DNA from: Rotaria sp. Silwood1
Lineage: Eukaryota > Rotifera > Eurotatoria > Philodinida > Philodinidae
NCBI GenBank assembly: GCA_905250075.1
Contig: CAJNOP010000043.1
Location: 430,772 to 494,771 of the forward strand
DNA length: 64,000 bases
Reading direction: 5' to 3'
Position numbers and translations under genes: made by a program. The notes under the pieces are model-generated. The model saw only the letters and a list, made by a program, of their open reading frames with translations. It had not been told where the DNA came from and did not search any database. Positions 15,001-30,000 of this stretch are shown piece after piece (position 1 is the stretch's first letter; each line of letters starts with the position of its first letter).

Positions 15001-18000
15001 ACGACTTATTCAAGTAAATATTTTTATTTCGTTTTTTTTTCTGAAATCCCATGTAGAAGGAGTATTGAAGTTTACAACCCTCCTCACAGATGGGATCGAT
15101 ATACTACGATAGACATCTTAGCAACAAACTGTGACAAACATTGATATATATATAATAACAGATCGTATATGAATGGCCACTGGTTATAACTTATGAACCA
15201 TTTTCTTATCGCATTTCTCTAGGATAGAGATATACCAGGGTAAGCTTTGTTCGTACCTTATACCTTGACGGAGAACAATTTTCTTACTCTTACCTCATCC
15301 TATCGTACACCATGCTTATCTTTACCTTTCTCGATCCTATATAAATAAAATAAAATAATCTCTCTGTAATTAGCAAGAGTGTCTGTGTTGTATATCACAT
15401 TTAAATTCTCAAAGAATTCTAGTAATATCCTTTTTTTTGTTTTAATATTATCTTTAGGAAACATCTGAATATCTTGATATAATAAATGATAAAACACAAG
15501 AACGTAATAATCTTCTTGAACAATTAACAAATTGGCTTGAATTAAAACAAAATATATATGCTAAGTTACTTAATTTACCATATGAAAATAATTCTTCATC
15601 ACTTGAATCTAAAATAAATCAAATTCAAGTATTTAAAAAAAAAATCAATTAACTTATCGAAAATCTTTATTTTATTGATTAAATTTTATTTTAGAATGAA
15701 CATAATACAATGGGTGAAGGTTATACACTTTTAAAATCTATTGAAACTTTACAAAATGAATTAAAAATAATAAATACTGATGATGATAATATAATTCTAA
15801 ATGAACTTATTGAACAATATCGTGTACAATTAAAAACTTGTGATTTATCTTTTGTTGAAATAATATCTACAATTAGACAAATACAATTGAATATAAATAC
15901 ATTTAATGATAGTTGTCAAGAAATAGAACATACAATAAAACAACAACGTATTTTATTTGAACAATTTATTGATAATAATCATAATATTTTACCTGATAAT
16001 TTAAATCAACAAATACAAATATTAAAAAATTTACAACGAGAAATTGAAACACAAACAAATTCAATGATTGAAACATTAATACAAACTACAAAAGAAACAC
16101 CAATTAATGAAACTAAAATTGAATATTTAATACATGATAATAAACAATTAAAATTAGCAATTCTTGTAAGTTTTAGATTGAAAACATATATATGATTAAT
16201 TTTCTTTCGAATCAAGAATATTAAGTGCTTACCGATTTGATATACTATAAAAGTTTAAATACTGTAATGAAACTACAGATTATAAATAATTCAAATCGTT
16301 TTCTTTCTCAAATTTTTAATAAAGTAGACTGACGTCTAGAGTTCGACAGATTGATCCTAACAGGGACCTAATTTAGTTCGAATCAGAAAATTTTCAACTC
16401 AGCAGACTCTACTGATGTCTGATGAGGATATACCAATGAAATATGAATTGACTAAAGGCATATTTCAAAACGTAAAATTTTTTATTGCTACTGCAGAATC
16501 TTATCTCAACGAATGTTTTCATTTGAGAAAATTTGTTCAAACATTGATCTACGACAATGCTAAAAGCACAAGGATTCACATAATGTTCTTCGTCATTTCT
16601 GTGGAAAACGTTTATACAAATAATAAACCTATTCTAGAAGAAATGCACATGTTAAACTTGCAATTTAAATATAATACGGTCGCTTAACTAACCTTTTATA
16701 TCTGGATCGCGATGTGAAGGCGTTATGCAACTCATACTCATCTCTGCATATGTAATAAAATCATTCCTAGTTTTAAAACATACAAAGCCGGATATATAAA
16801 AAGAACACTAAGAGGACTTATATCTAAATGGTTTAGGAGAATTTGAATATTTTCTTTTTTGTCGTATGGTTTTCGACCGAAATACTAAACCAGATGGATT
16901 CAATATGTTTTTAGTGCTAAACTAAAGAAAGAAAAAACGAAAATCTGTACTTCAAGGATATGTCAAAGCTATCTTCTAGAATTTTTTCATCGTTTCAAGT
17001 TACTTCACTAATATAAGTACGAAGAAATATTTCGATTGAACTCTTCTTATCGTATATTATTGAAATAATAATTTACAAACTAATCTTCTATTTTAGAAAG
17101 AGATTGATCAACGAGAATCTCTTCTTACTCAATATACTGAATTTCTTACTGAAATGACACAAACACAAACAAATGCCATATCTCTTGCACAAAAACCTGA
17201 TTCTTCAATATCCGAAGAAGATTATATGGTACAATCTAAATTACATTTCTTCTTTTTTACTATTTCTATTGATTGTTTTTTGTTTTTTTTTTTTCGTATT
17301 CAATATAGAAAATAAAAATTTCATCAGAATCCATATTAAAATCTTTTGATACAACATTATCAATAGGTCATCGTTTACTTGATGATTATTCTCAATATAC
17401 ACAATTATGTTGTTCAATTAAATCAGCACTTGAACTTAATGAACAAAATCGTCAAACATTTGAACTTTCAATGAAAAATACAGAAGTAATTTATTATTAT
17501 TCATTTATTCTATTTAATTTTTTTTTATTTATTTATTTTTAGACTATTTATTTAACTGCAGTAGAAATACGACAAGAACAAAATGAAATAATTAAAAATC
17601 TTCAACAACAATTAATACATTTAGAACAAGTTATTAATCAAACAAATGAATTAGATGATATACAAATATTTGATCAAACATATGAAGTAAAATTAATTGA
17701 AATATATCATTGAAAAAATTTTTCATTTCTATTATTTAGGAAATAAATATATATATTGATACAATTCATACAAAACTTAAATCAATTATATTAAATACAA
17801 ACAATCAACATTTATCTACTTTAAATGATATTCAACAACATTTACAAACTATTTCTATTCGAGTATTAAAATTATTTTCTTTTTATTCTTAAAAAAATAA
17901 TATCGAAAATTTTCTTTTTTTTATTCTTTATGTTCTCTTTAGAGTCAACATCAACAAGATAAAATTCGTCCAATTCTTGTTGAAAAACAAACTCAAAATA

Positions 18001-21000
18001 TATTACTTCAATCTTCAATAGATTGGTTAGCAGATACTATGAAAAATTTATCTTATATGTCAACTGAACCAATATCTATTCAATATGATCAAATATTAAA
18101 TCGATTACATGATTTATTAAATGAAATTCAATTAAAATTCATACAAATTCAAGAAATAAATTTAACAATAAATAATAATCCATTATTTGAACAAAATCGT
18201 TTAAAATTAATTATAGATTTCGAAAATGCAAAAGAAACAATTAATAAATTAATTAATAATCGTGAACAAATACAAATAACTGTTCAAAAACTTGATCAAG
18301 CAGTTTTGCTAATTAATCAAAATATTAAAATTCTTCGAACAAATCTTGAACATTATCGATTATCAAATAATAATATAGAAGAACTTCAAGTAATGAAAAA
18401 AACAACCTTAAATTTCTCATTGTTAATTTTTTTTTTGTTATTAAATTTTTATAGAGAATAACAAATAGTATAAATGATGAAGAAATACAATTAAAAACAT
18501 GTTATGATACTTTAAATGAACTTTATATAAATTTAAATGAAAATGATCGAAATGAATATACAAATCATATACGGTTTAATTTAAAATTTTAATTTTCTTA
18601 TTTAATAAATATCATTATTTTTTTTTATTTTTAGTTCTGTTGAAAATCAAATAGTTGATATCAAACAACGTATAATTCATTTTGAAAAATTATCAATTGA
18701 ACATCAAACTGAATATAAAAATTTTGAAAAAAATCTTCAATTATTTGTATTAAATTTCAATACATTCAAAGCAACATTACAAATACGTTTAATGCAAATA
18801 ACAATTGATGATATGAATATAATTGATGTAAGTTTTTTTTTTTAAAGTTAAAACATATTCAAGAAAAAAAAAAGAAAACAATATAAATAAAAATATTTTA
18901 AAATCGCCAATTCACTACATGCCCGTGTTTTTGTAATAGTAGAAAACTAAATAAATAAAAGTTGCACTTAGACTGATTAGTAGTTTTCTTTTTTTTTTTT
19001 TTTTAATTTTTTTTTTATCAGTCTAGTTCACCAACAATGCTAATAATGTGTGTATATGTGTGTGTTTAATATTCCCTACTATGCTGAGCTTTAGTCTTCC
19101 TCGTTTCTCTCTTATTTTAGATAATAACACAGCAATTGTGGTGTTCCGCTGCCGACTAACCGTATGTAGGAATTTCGTACTTGCTTTGTACTAATCACAC
19201 GCTTACACTAAGTATCGTTTAATTTATTTAATCATTATCTGCACACTAAATATCTACACACACACACATATATTATAGATGGGCATAGAACGCGAATAGG
19301 CGATTACAAATGAATAAAAAAAAAAGAGAGACTATTCTTTTAAAATGCAAAAGTTCATTTTTTTGTGATGCTGTCGAAATTTGTCGCCAACATTTTTAGA
19401 ATCTTAATCGAGAGATTCAAAGTGAAGAAACACATTTGAATGCATTACGTGGTAAATACAAAACATTAGCACCTGATTTAAATAATGAAGAACGTCAACA
19501 AGCAGAAACAATGATTAATAAAATTCAAGTAAAAATTTCTTGTTTTATTTTTTTTTAAATTATTTTCTAAGATTTATTTCTTAGATTGAACTTGAACAAT
19601 TACAAGAACATATTGAAAAACGAAAAGAACATTTGAATACTTTAATACATCAACGTCAAGAATTAGATCAAGCATCTCAACGTTTAGTTATTTGGTATGA
19701 AGATAAACAACGTTTAATTTCTCCAGATCAAATGATTCCATTAAAAATAAATGAAATTGAACGAATACAAAAAAAATTTAATGTAAAATCAATCGAATAT
19801 TTGATTAAACAAAATAAAAAAAATTTTTTTTTTTATTTAGGATACATTGAATGAATTAAAATTTCAACGAATAACATTAGATAATATAATTAAATTAAGT
19901 GAAGAAGTTAAACAAGGTTATTCACATGAAGGTCAAAATGATGTTAATCTTCATATGAATGGTTAGTAATATTTAATAAATTAATTAATTTTTTTTTTTG
20001 TATATTTTTGTTAATTCTATATATATATAGAATTACTTCGTAAATTAAATTCTTTGGAAGAATCAATACATGATCGTAATCGACAATTAAATGGTGCTAA
20101 TGAACAAAGAAAAGAATTCGATAGACTTATGAGTAAACTTAATGAATGGATTAAAACTACTGAACAACAAATTAAAGATCCATTAACTAATGATCTTCAA
20201 CTATCTGCTAATATTCTTAAAGAAAAATATAGAAATGTAGAAGTAAGCATAAGTTTTTATTGTCAAATTTCTAATCGAAAAAGAAATATTTTCGAAATGA
20301 ATTATTTTGAAAGTATAGCATTGTTATTTTATTGTTTTTCTATTTTCTTTTAGAACTACTGAGTTCTACTATAGATTTTCATATGTTTCTTTTAATAATC
20401 ATAATGAGAAAAAGTATTTCTTAAGTTAATTAATGTTTTCTATTAATTTTTGTCCTAAAAAGTATTCAGTGAACATTTAACTGGAAATTTCGACTATTTT
20501 TGAAACTTTCTAATTTTTGTTTTTAGGCATTACTTGAATCAACCAAAGATCGTACGAATGACTTTGATGATTTAACACGTATTTATAGAATAGTTTCATT
20601 AACATTAAATGATACTGATCGAATAACATTAGATGAAAAATATACTTTACTTCAAGAAAAATATAATCGTTTATCAGATAATCTTATTCAACGTCTTACA
20701 TTACTTGATGAAGCAAATCGTAAGTTTAGTTTTTCTAATATCATTTTATATATATATATTTTTTTTTGTTTGAATTTTATTTTGAAGATGAACGAGATGA
20801 ATTTGATAAACAAAATGAACATGTACAAAATCTTTATCAACAATTACAAAATGATTTTACAAAATTAAAACAACAATCATCATTTATGGATGATAATCTT
20901 CATGATAATTTATTATCGATTGAAAAACGTTTAGAACAATTTAAACAATTATTAATACGTCTTGATGAAATAAATAATAATTTAAAAGATTTAACACGTT

Positions 21001-24000
21001 TACAACGTTTATTAACTAGTAAAGGACATCGAATTGATTTTCGTACAGGTGGTGAATTAAATGCTAATTTAAAAAATCTTGAAGGACAAATTCATAATGA
21101 AATAGAAAGAATTGAAAGAGCTTTACAAACTGAAAATGATTTTTATCAATTAGAAAAAGAACTTGAATCATATTTTAAAATTTCATCTGACAATTTAATA
21201 TCAGCTCATCATCAACAAGATAAAGGAATTGCTTATCAGGTTTGATTTTATTTTGACAGATTCTTTTTTATATTATTTTAATCAATCTTGTATTCCACTA
21301 ACATATTTCATACATGAGATTATTCGAAAAATTAAAATCAAAATAGAACGAATATCGGTGAGAAATTCTAGTAAAGAAAATACAGAAGCGTTGTTCATTG
21401 TTCTTTTATTATCATCATCATCCTCTTATCATCATTTATGTTACTTCATGAACTTTAGATAAGTAACAAGATGCCTAATGGGCTTCAAATACTTCATTTT
21501 TGAGCCTCGGTAGTTCTACAGTAACTTCTAGCAATCAATGAAATTTTTTTTTATAGTTTTAAAAGTCACTAATGTTTTAACTACTTCTCAGAATGGATGG
21601 ATACGTTGAATATAGAAACATAAATAAGAAATTGTACAAGGTATAAAACTACTTCAATTAATATAAAATTATCTTTCCCCACAAATTAATCAAAGCTGAC
21701 CATCACATTTTTATTGATTGTATCAAATGGTTTAGAATGATTAAATTAATTTTATAGCACTTGTCATTTGAAACTAGATTCAGTTAAGCGAGTTTTGATG
21801 GCTTGTGCTTCTGAATTCTATATTGGAGGATCGGCTAAATCTAATTTCTCCTTTGTGTTGAAATGGTTCTATGACACTCACATCCTTCAGCTTGTGCACG
21901 CTAACATTAGCATAGTATAGAGCTAAGTATTTCATCAACTATAATGTTTGAGTTGGCGCTATATTTTTCACAGGGATACATGTCCATCTTGATCATCGAG
22001 CAATTTTAATTCAATGTTTTCTGTCGAATCAACTTATTGAAAGTCTTATATTTAACGACAATGATATTTCGAGGTTGACTACAACGGTACCAGTGCTAAA
22101 CTACACTATGTTCACGTTTATCGAGGTGATATTGTATCTGATAGTTCAAAAAATAATCTCTACCAGATAAACAATTGTGATAGGAGAGCGATTACTATTC
22201 TTTAAGTTCTGTGGAATCGTTTAATGCTTTGCTTTCAACGAAATAGTATCATTTTTGAGAAACTTTCTATCCAAGCACGAAAATTTATGACGATTTGTAG
22301 TTTGCATAACTATATAATGTTTTTTTTCTTATTTTCTACAGAAATTCTTAGGAAAATTACTTATGCGAAAGCAAATACTTGGAAGTGTTAGTCTCAGAGA
22401 TTATTTCATTTAGAGTTGCACATATATTATAAATCTATAAATGAAGAATATTTGTATGAACTATATTATTAAATAGAACTTTTTTTTTAAAGTATCACTT
22501 TGAATTCAATTGTTATTTTTAGGCTATTTTCGACCGTTTGCAACAAGGTGAACATGGATTAAATAAATTAATTCAACTTGCTGAACGTCTAAAACATGAA
22601 CTTCCACGATCACAATATGAACAATTACAAAATAAAATTGAACAACGTCAAGAACATCTTCAAACACTATTAAAAACATATCAACAAGCACGTGGTGAAC
22701 ATGAACATATGGTTAAAACACAAAATAAAGTTAATGAAGAATTAATTGCTATTAATGATTGGTTTAAAAGACTTATACAAGAATTAACACAACCAATTGA
22801 TCTTAATTTATCATTAAATAATGTTAATGATATTTTAGATTCAATGGCAGTAAGTTTGTTTTCTTTTTTTTTTTTTAAAGTGTTTATATAAAATTATAAC
22901 TAAATATAAAATTATTTAGCAACTTGATGTATCAATTGATCAACGTTTATTGAGACTTGATCAAGCACTTCGTGATGAACCAAATTTAATTAGTTCAAAT
23001 GATAAAGAAATTCGTGAAAGATTAAATACAGTCGAAGAACTCAAACATCATGTTAAAGTAAATGATTATAAAATTTTTATACAAAATCAGTGGTAGATTT
23101 AGAGGAAGGTGATCATGCAAAATACACTTAGTGACTCTGTTGATCCTTTCTTATTTCCAAACCTTTGATTCGCCACTGAAAAGAACTCTATCGAATAAGA
23201 TGACTACCATACATTTGAAAAGTTACTGATATCATCTTGTATCGCATCGAATGATATATAGAAAATGACTTTTTTCATCAGGTTTTTATGTTCTAAAACG
23301 CCATATGCTAGCGAAGGGATGTTATAGCGCTTATGGGTGATATAACTATATATGATGACTCAATAGGTCTTTAAACCAATCTATATTAGATTTTTGTTTA
23401 AAGTTACTTGAATCGAGTTTTGTCTTTTTGTCAATCATGTATAGCTAATAGTACTAACAATAACTTTCTTCGTACTCAAAATCTTAACATTTTTACTAGG
23501 TTATGTTATTTTTAGCTTCTGTGATGTTTTGAATTCTTTTACACTACTTCTACAGACTCAGGCGACCAACAGTACAACTTTACTCAAACATTGTGTGTCA
23601 TGAAGCTATGAAAAGTTTCTATCTATTAATAATAAATTTATCATACCTCTATCATTTGACATATATGAATCTTTTGCAAATGGAAAGAAAATTTTTTGCT
23701 TTCGAACCCCTAAAAGGATATAAGAATGGACTATTACAAAGATTACTTTTAATTTTGTTTTGTTCTTTACAAATTTATACTATGGAGCTCTATTACATTT
23801 AATGTATGCTTGATGGCTTATGAGAATTTTGCATATCTCCGTACCCCCCCCCCCCCCCCTCAGGATTCGATAGCAAAAAATTTATTTGTCATTTTCCAGA
23901 GATTCAGATATATTAAATGATATAGTATGATAAACTTATTATTAATAGATATAAAATTTTTACACCTTGATGGCAGACAACGTCGGAAAAAGTTATACGG

Positions 24001-27000
24001 TTAGTCGCCTTTGTCTTCAGAAGTAGTGTAAAAGAATTCAAAATATCATAAAAACTAAAAATTACAAAAAAACTATAAAATACGAAGAAAGCTATTGTGT
24101 GTGGGTGTAAGTCTTATGAAAAAGCAATAGCCTATACGTCCTTCAATGCAGCACGAGTTACTCTACAAAACGCAATATAGGTAACTTCTAATATGAATCG
24201 TGGTCATTTTATCCGACACAACCTTTATAATCGTAATCTTTTGTTAAATAGAATCATTTAAATAAACGACGTACTATTCTTGATGATATTCATCAACGTA
24301 TGACTCAATATTTTAAATTAACTACTGATATTAAAACAGCTATTTGGTATGAATATAAAAAAAAATTCTTAATTCAATTCATAACTCTGTTTTGTTACCC
24401 TTTCTTTTTTTCAGCGATGCTGATTTTAAATTAGCACCATTTTTTGATGGATATGCTCGTAATCGACTTGATGAACATGAACGTGAACTAAATGTATGTT
24501 ATTATTATTTTATTCTATGAAATTTAATATATAAATCTTTATATATTCAGTCTCTTGAACATATATGTCAGGAACAAACAAATCGTTTAGCTGAAGCACA
24601 TAAATTAGTTGATATATTTCGACCACATTTACGAAATAATGCAAAAGACTTATGTGACAGTCAACTGAGAAATTTTCATCAAACTATTGAAGATCTAGGT
24701 AAAATAAGAGATAAACAATCATTTAGTTTATTTAATTTAAGAAGAAAAAAAAAATCTCTTTAGAAACTCGTATTCATCAACGTCGTAAAGAACTAGAAGA
24801 AATTCGTCAAAAATCGAATAGATTTAATTCAAGTCTTATTCGTTTACAATCTGATACAGATCGACTTTTACATATGATTGACAAAGCACCTGATGTAATA
24901 AATTTTTTTTTTTTTTTTCAGAAAAAAAAAGTTTGCATTATCGATTTTTTTCTTGTTATAGAATGCGGAAACACTTATTCTAGAAATTGACGCAACATTT
25001 TTAGCTTTGCAATATCTTGGACGTGATTTAAAAAAATCATTAGATATATCAAGTTCAACAGATATTGATCGAGAATTAAAAGATATGGCTAGTTCAGTAG
25101 AAACTATTCGAGATAATCTTGATCGAGCAAAAAAATCTTATGAAGTAAATTGAAAAATTTTTCTCAAAATAAAAAAAAAATATATATATATATAAAATTT
25201 TCTATTTAGGAAAATGAAAGTCTTCGAGATCGTATTGAAAGAATATTAAATAAAGTCAAAACTTTTACAAATCGTAAACGACAAGAATTACATCAAAGTA
25301 TTGATAGTGGTTATGGTAGTATTGATTTAACTAGACGATCAACAGACATGAAGGTATATGATTGTCTTTTTCGAGAAGATACTAACTAATAAGGAATCAC
25401 CCGAACTGATAATGGCTATTAGAGTTCCTATTGGATTCACAAGGATACATTAGTGAAAATAGCAAAAGCCTGACAGAGTTCGTTTCCATGGTAATGAAGT
25501 AGCCAAAGAAAAATCGTAGCGAAGAGCAACTTAGTCCCCTAGTCATATCTTTAGAGAGGTCGAAGACCTTCTACCAGGGCTCCGGATGGGCCGTCATGGG
25601 CCGAAAGTGTTTTGGAAATTACTGTGAGACAAAAGGAGTTGAAAAGTTTTTTTGAGAAGATTCTATGAGACACTAGCTCTGTGGTTTCGTAGGAACTGCG
25701 TTTTTTGAACTAGGTCGTTTCTTTTCACAGTTAGGATTCTTTTTTTGAAAAATTTTACACATATGAATCTATAAACACTATAAATTTTCGAAAGAGAGCT
25801 CTGACTCTTGACAAAAACAACCTACTTTTAAAAATGCCGTTTCTACGAAACCACAGAGCTAGTGTCTCATAGAATCCTCTCGAAAAAACTTTTCAACCCC
25901 TTTTGTCTCATAGTAATTTCCAAAACACTTTCGGCCCATGATGGCCCATGGGCCGGCCCATTCGGAGCCCTGCCTTCTACTAATGCGTCTAAAAGGATTT
26001 CTAACTTTTTTTTTAAAGAGAAACTTAGTTGAGTTCTCGTATCAATGGCGGAACCGGAGTTTTGAGCTAAAAGGAGCTCAACTGATTTCTTTTCTTGTAT
26101 AATATGCATATTCTGTTGTAATAAAATATTGTTCGTAACGGAGACCGTTGGGTTCAAAATTTTTGGACTCGAACCTGTGATCAAACCGACGGGTCATAAT
26201 TTTCCATATATAAAACATATTTTAACATCATATTTTGATTATTTTTAAAGAGTTTTATCAAAGATGTCGATTTGGAAACATCACATTTATCTGAAGTGAA
26301 TGATTTAATATTAACATTAACTGAAAGAAAATGTGATCAACAAATAATTCGAGCATTAGAAAAGAAACAAGAAGATGTTTTACAAGATCTTCTCAAGTAA
26401 TTCAAGCAAATAAAAATCGTTTTCTTTTTTGGTTCTTAATTAATTTCTTTTCTTTTTCTATCTTAGTTTAAAAAATGAAACAACAAAAACAATTGAAAAT
26501 CTTGATCAACAAGTTCAAGAACAAGAAATATTACGTCAAAATGCTCGTACAATATTATCAATAATACAACGTACAAAAGTTCAACTTATTGAATTACGTC
26601 CAACAATGAATAATGAAGCTGATCAAAAACTTAAAGTTTGTTTTATTTATATATTTTATTTTTAAATTCAAAATAAAATTTCATTCTTTTTCTTTAATAG
26701 AAAATTGATGATGATTTAAAAATAAATTATGAATTATTTGAACAATCATTAAATGATTATAAACGTATACATGGAAATATATCTGATGATTTAGATAAAA
26801 TTATAACACGTGTTATTGAAGATATGACTGAAGTAAGAGCACGTTTTAATGAAAAAGAATCAGAATTAAATGCTTATAATATAATACGTGATGAATATGA
26901 AAATATTATTGAACATACATTAAAAATAATTCAATTAATTGAAATTAAAACACAACAATCACATAGTATTGATCTTCGACAAAATTTAGATTTATTAAAA

Positions 27001-30000
27001 GATTTAACAAATGAAATGCAAACACATCGTTCATTAATCGATCGTTTACAATTACTTTCATCAACATTATCATCACAATTAATTGATACAAATGAACGTG
27101 AACGTGTAAGACGTCGTCTTAATGATATAATACGTCGATGGACTCAACTTGAACAAGATATAATGAGTGAAGAAGAAAATATGGAAGAAATGAAAAATCT
27201 TACAGAATTATATTATAATATTAATATAACTTGTGAACGATGGTTAAAACAAACACGAGATTTAATTAATGAATTAACTAATACAAGAAATGTTGAAATA
27301 TTTGATCAACTTATTCCAAAAGCAAAAACTATTCTATTTGAATATCAAGCTTCTTTTGAACATTTACAAAAATTAAGAAATAGACTTAATCGATTAGTTC
27401 AAACTAATCGAACACCAGAAGCTACACAAAAGGTATATTTTATATCAACAAAAAAAGAAAAAGAAACAATCAATATTTTCGTTTATAGAAAAATTTTATT
27501 TTCAACAATAGTTAAAACTTAATAACTATACTTGATGATTTTTATCAAAGATTACGATTAAAAGAAACACAATATTTCATCTAATAAAAAGTAGTTTCTG
27601 AGATAGAAATGTATGAAGTCAAGATTTTTGGTTCCAATTTAGGTGTTACAAGTCCCGTTTTACAGAGACCTATTTTAGAAATTATTCGTATCACACTTAA
27701 AAAAAAATTCTTTCCTATTTGTTTCATGATTTGTGATTAGCATTCTTTTTTTTTGGGTCATATCTCTTGAATTATGTTCTGATTCATACATTGCTAGTCA
27801 TAAGTCGATGACACAAGCTCACATGAACCTTTATAAAGAGAAACATCATGTTCGGGAAGAGTATGTTCATTACATCTGTTTAGTAAATTATTTCATTAGT
27901 TAGATGTTAAATCGGTTAGAATCTATGAAAAAAAACGAATATTCATCTTCTTCGATGTTTCAGCTTTCTTAAATGTAATACTTATAGATGTTTATTAAAA
28001 AAATATGAAGTATTGTTTCTCTGTACATTATCAACATGGACGATAAATGTCAGTTATATTAAACTAATTGAATTTCTTTATCAAAGAATTTTCATTAATT
28101 CAGATAATGAAGATAGTTTGAGAAAATTAAAATAAATTCTTTTCAATAATCTTTCCTTTCGATATTTCTAACTATATATTTTTCAATGGAATCCATACAT
28201 AGAACTTACAATGTGAATAAAAATTCTAAAAGAGTACTTACTATTTCAATCTTTTCTCTTTGAGTTATGCTCTCATTTTATCAATTTTTCATCTTTTTAT
28301 ATAATTTAACGAATAAAAAAGTAATAATTGAATTTCTTTCTAAAATTTTCTGTAACAAAAGATCTTATTATTAAATAATAATAAATATAAAATTTTCAAT
28401 AATTAAATATCTATTTTATTTCAGCTTAATGAAGTTGATCGACTTTTAAATGATATGATAAGTCATCGTGAAAATCTTGAACAACGTTTAGATTTAAGTC
28501 AAAAAATACATCTTCAATTAAATGAATTTAATAAACAATATTTATTCTATGAACAATGGCTTGAAAATATTCAACGAACAAGTGATACTATCTCTGATCA
28601 AACATTAACAACTGATGAAAAATTACAACGTTATCATGATATACAAATTGAATTAGATAAACGAAAACAAATTATTAATACATTAATACATGATTATCCA
28701 CAAATTGTTCAACTTATATCAATACCAATTCAACATTTAATTGGAAATATTGAACGAATAAAAACAAATGTAACACGAAAACAAGAAGTAAATTCTAAAA
28801 AAGAAATTTATGTTTTGTTAATATTATATTTATTTTTGTTTATTTAAAGGAACATGAAAATCAAAATCAACAACAAAAAGATTATCGTAATCGTATTGAA
28901 TCATTATTTGAATGGCTTAAACAAACACATAAATATGAACCATTAAGTGATAAACGTGATTTAGATACTCTTCAACGAGAATATGCACGTTTAATTGAAA
29001 AACGTCAACTTATTGATGAAAGATCACATGATATTGATTTATTACTACGAAATATTAATAGGTTAGAAGGATAGAATTTGATTTCTTAGGTCAACAAATA
29101 CGTACTATCTCCGATCGGAAAATGGTAGAAACTTACAACAGAGTTATTCCGCGGCCGGCTCTGTCCGGTACCTAAGCATAAGAGAAAAGAGTCGTTTACT
29201 AGCGAAAATATGCCGTTTACAATAACTGGAATGATTATTTTGAGAACTACAAAAATCCTATCCTCGACAGATCTAACATTGTCCTAATCTAAGTTTTCCG
29301 ACGGAAAATTCATGAATTTAGGGCATCCGAAATCATTGAACTGGATTAGATCACTTAATTATATTTATTTATTTTTAGTTCAAATTTACCAAATGATACT
29401 TTACAAAGATTACGTCAAGAAATTGAACATTTAAAAGAACGTTTTGCTGAAACAGTTATTGAACTTGAAACTCGAACAACATTTATTAAGAAAACAATCA
29501 CAGTAAGAGAATGAATAAAAATTTATTAGTAGTGAATGTATAGAACTTCATAGTTTCATTCAAAACTTATTATGCTATTAGAAGTCTTTAAAATTAGATT
29601 TTAGTTTTCTAAAAAGAATAGACACGCATGAAAATTTATTTACATTAGTCAATTAGATATAAACTATTTTTATTCTTAATTTGATAAAATATTTTTCTTC
29701 TATGGACAAACATTGTTTAAATTCCTATATGAAAACATAAAGGTTATCTCCAAATTACGAATACTTACATTTAACCTATCAATACAAAAATTTACTTGAA
29801 CAATAACGAAAAGACCTGAAAACGCTATTTTATATAATTAACTAAGAAAATTTTTAAAACAATCATCGATAATTTTCAAATGCTACCGGCGACAGAGAAG
29901 AAAAATTACTCTAGAATCAACCGATATCATCGATTAAAGCACCGACTTATATCTCTAATTCTAAATTGCCAAAAAATGTTCATACTGTATTATCTAGATT

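Noticed and set aside
16415-16687. 90-codon open frame inside an intron
   Set aside because: No family features, no splice context, codon use unlike the adjacent exons.
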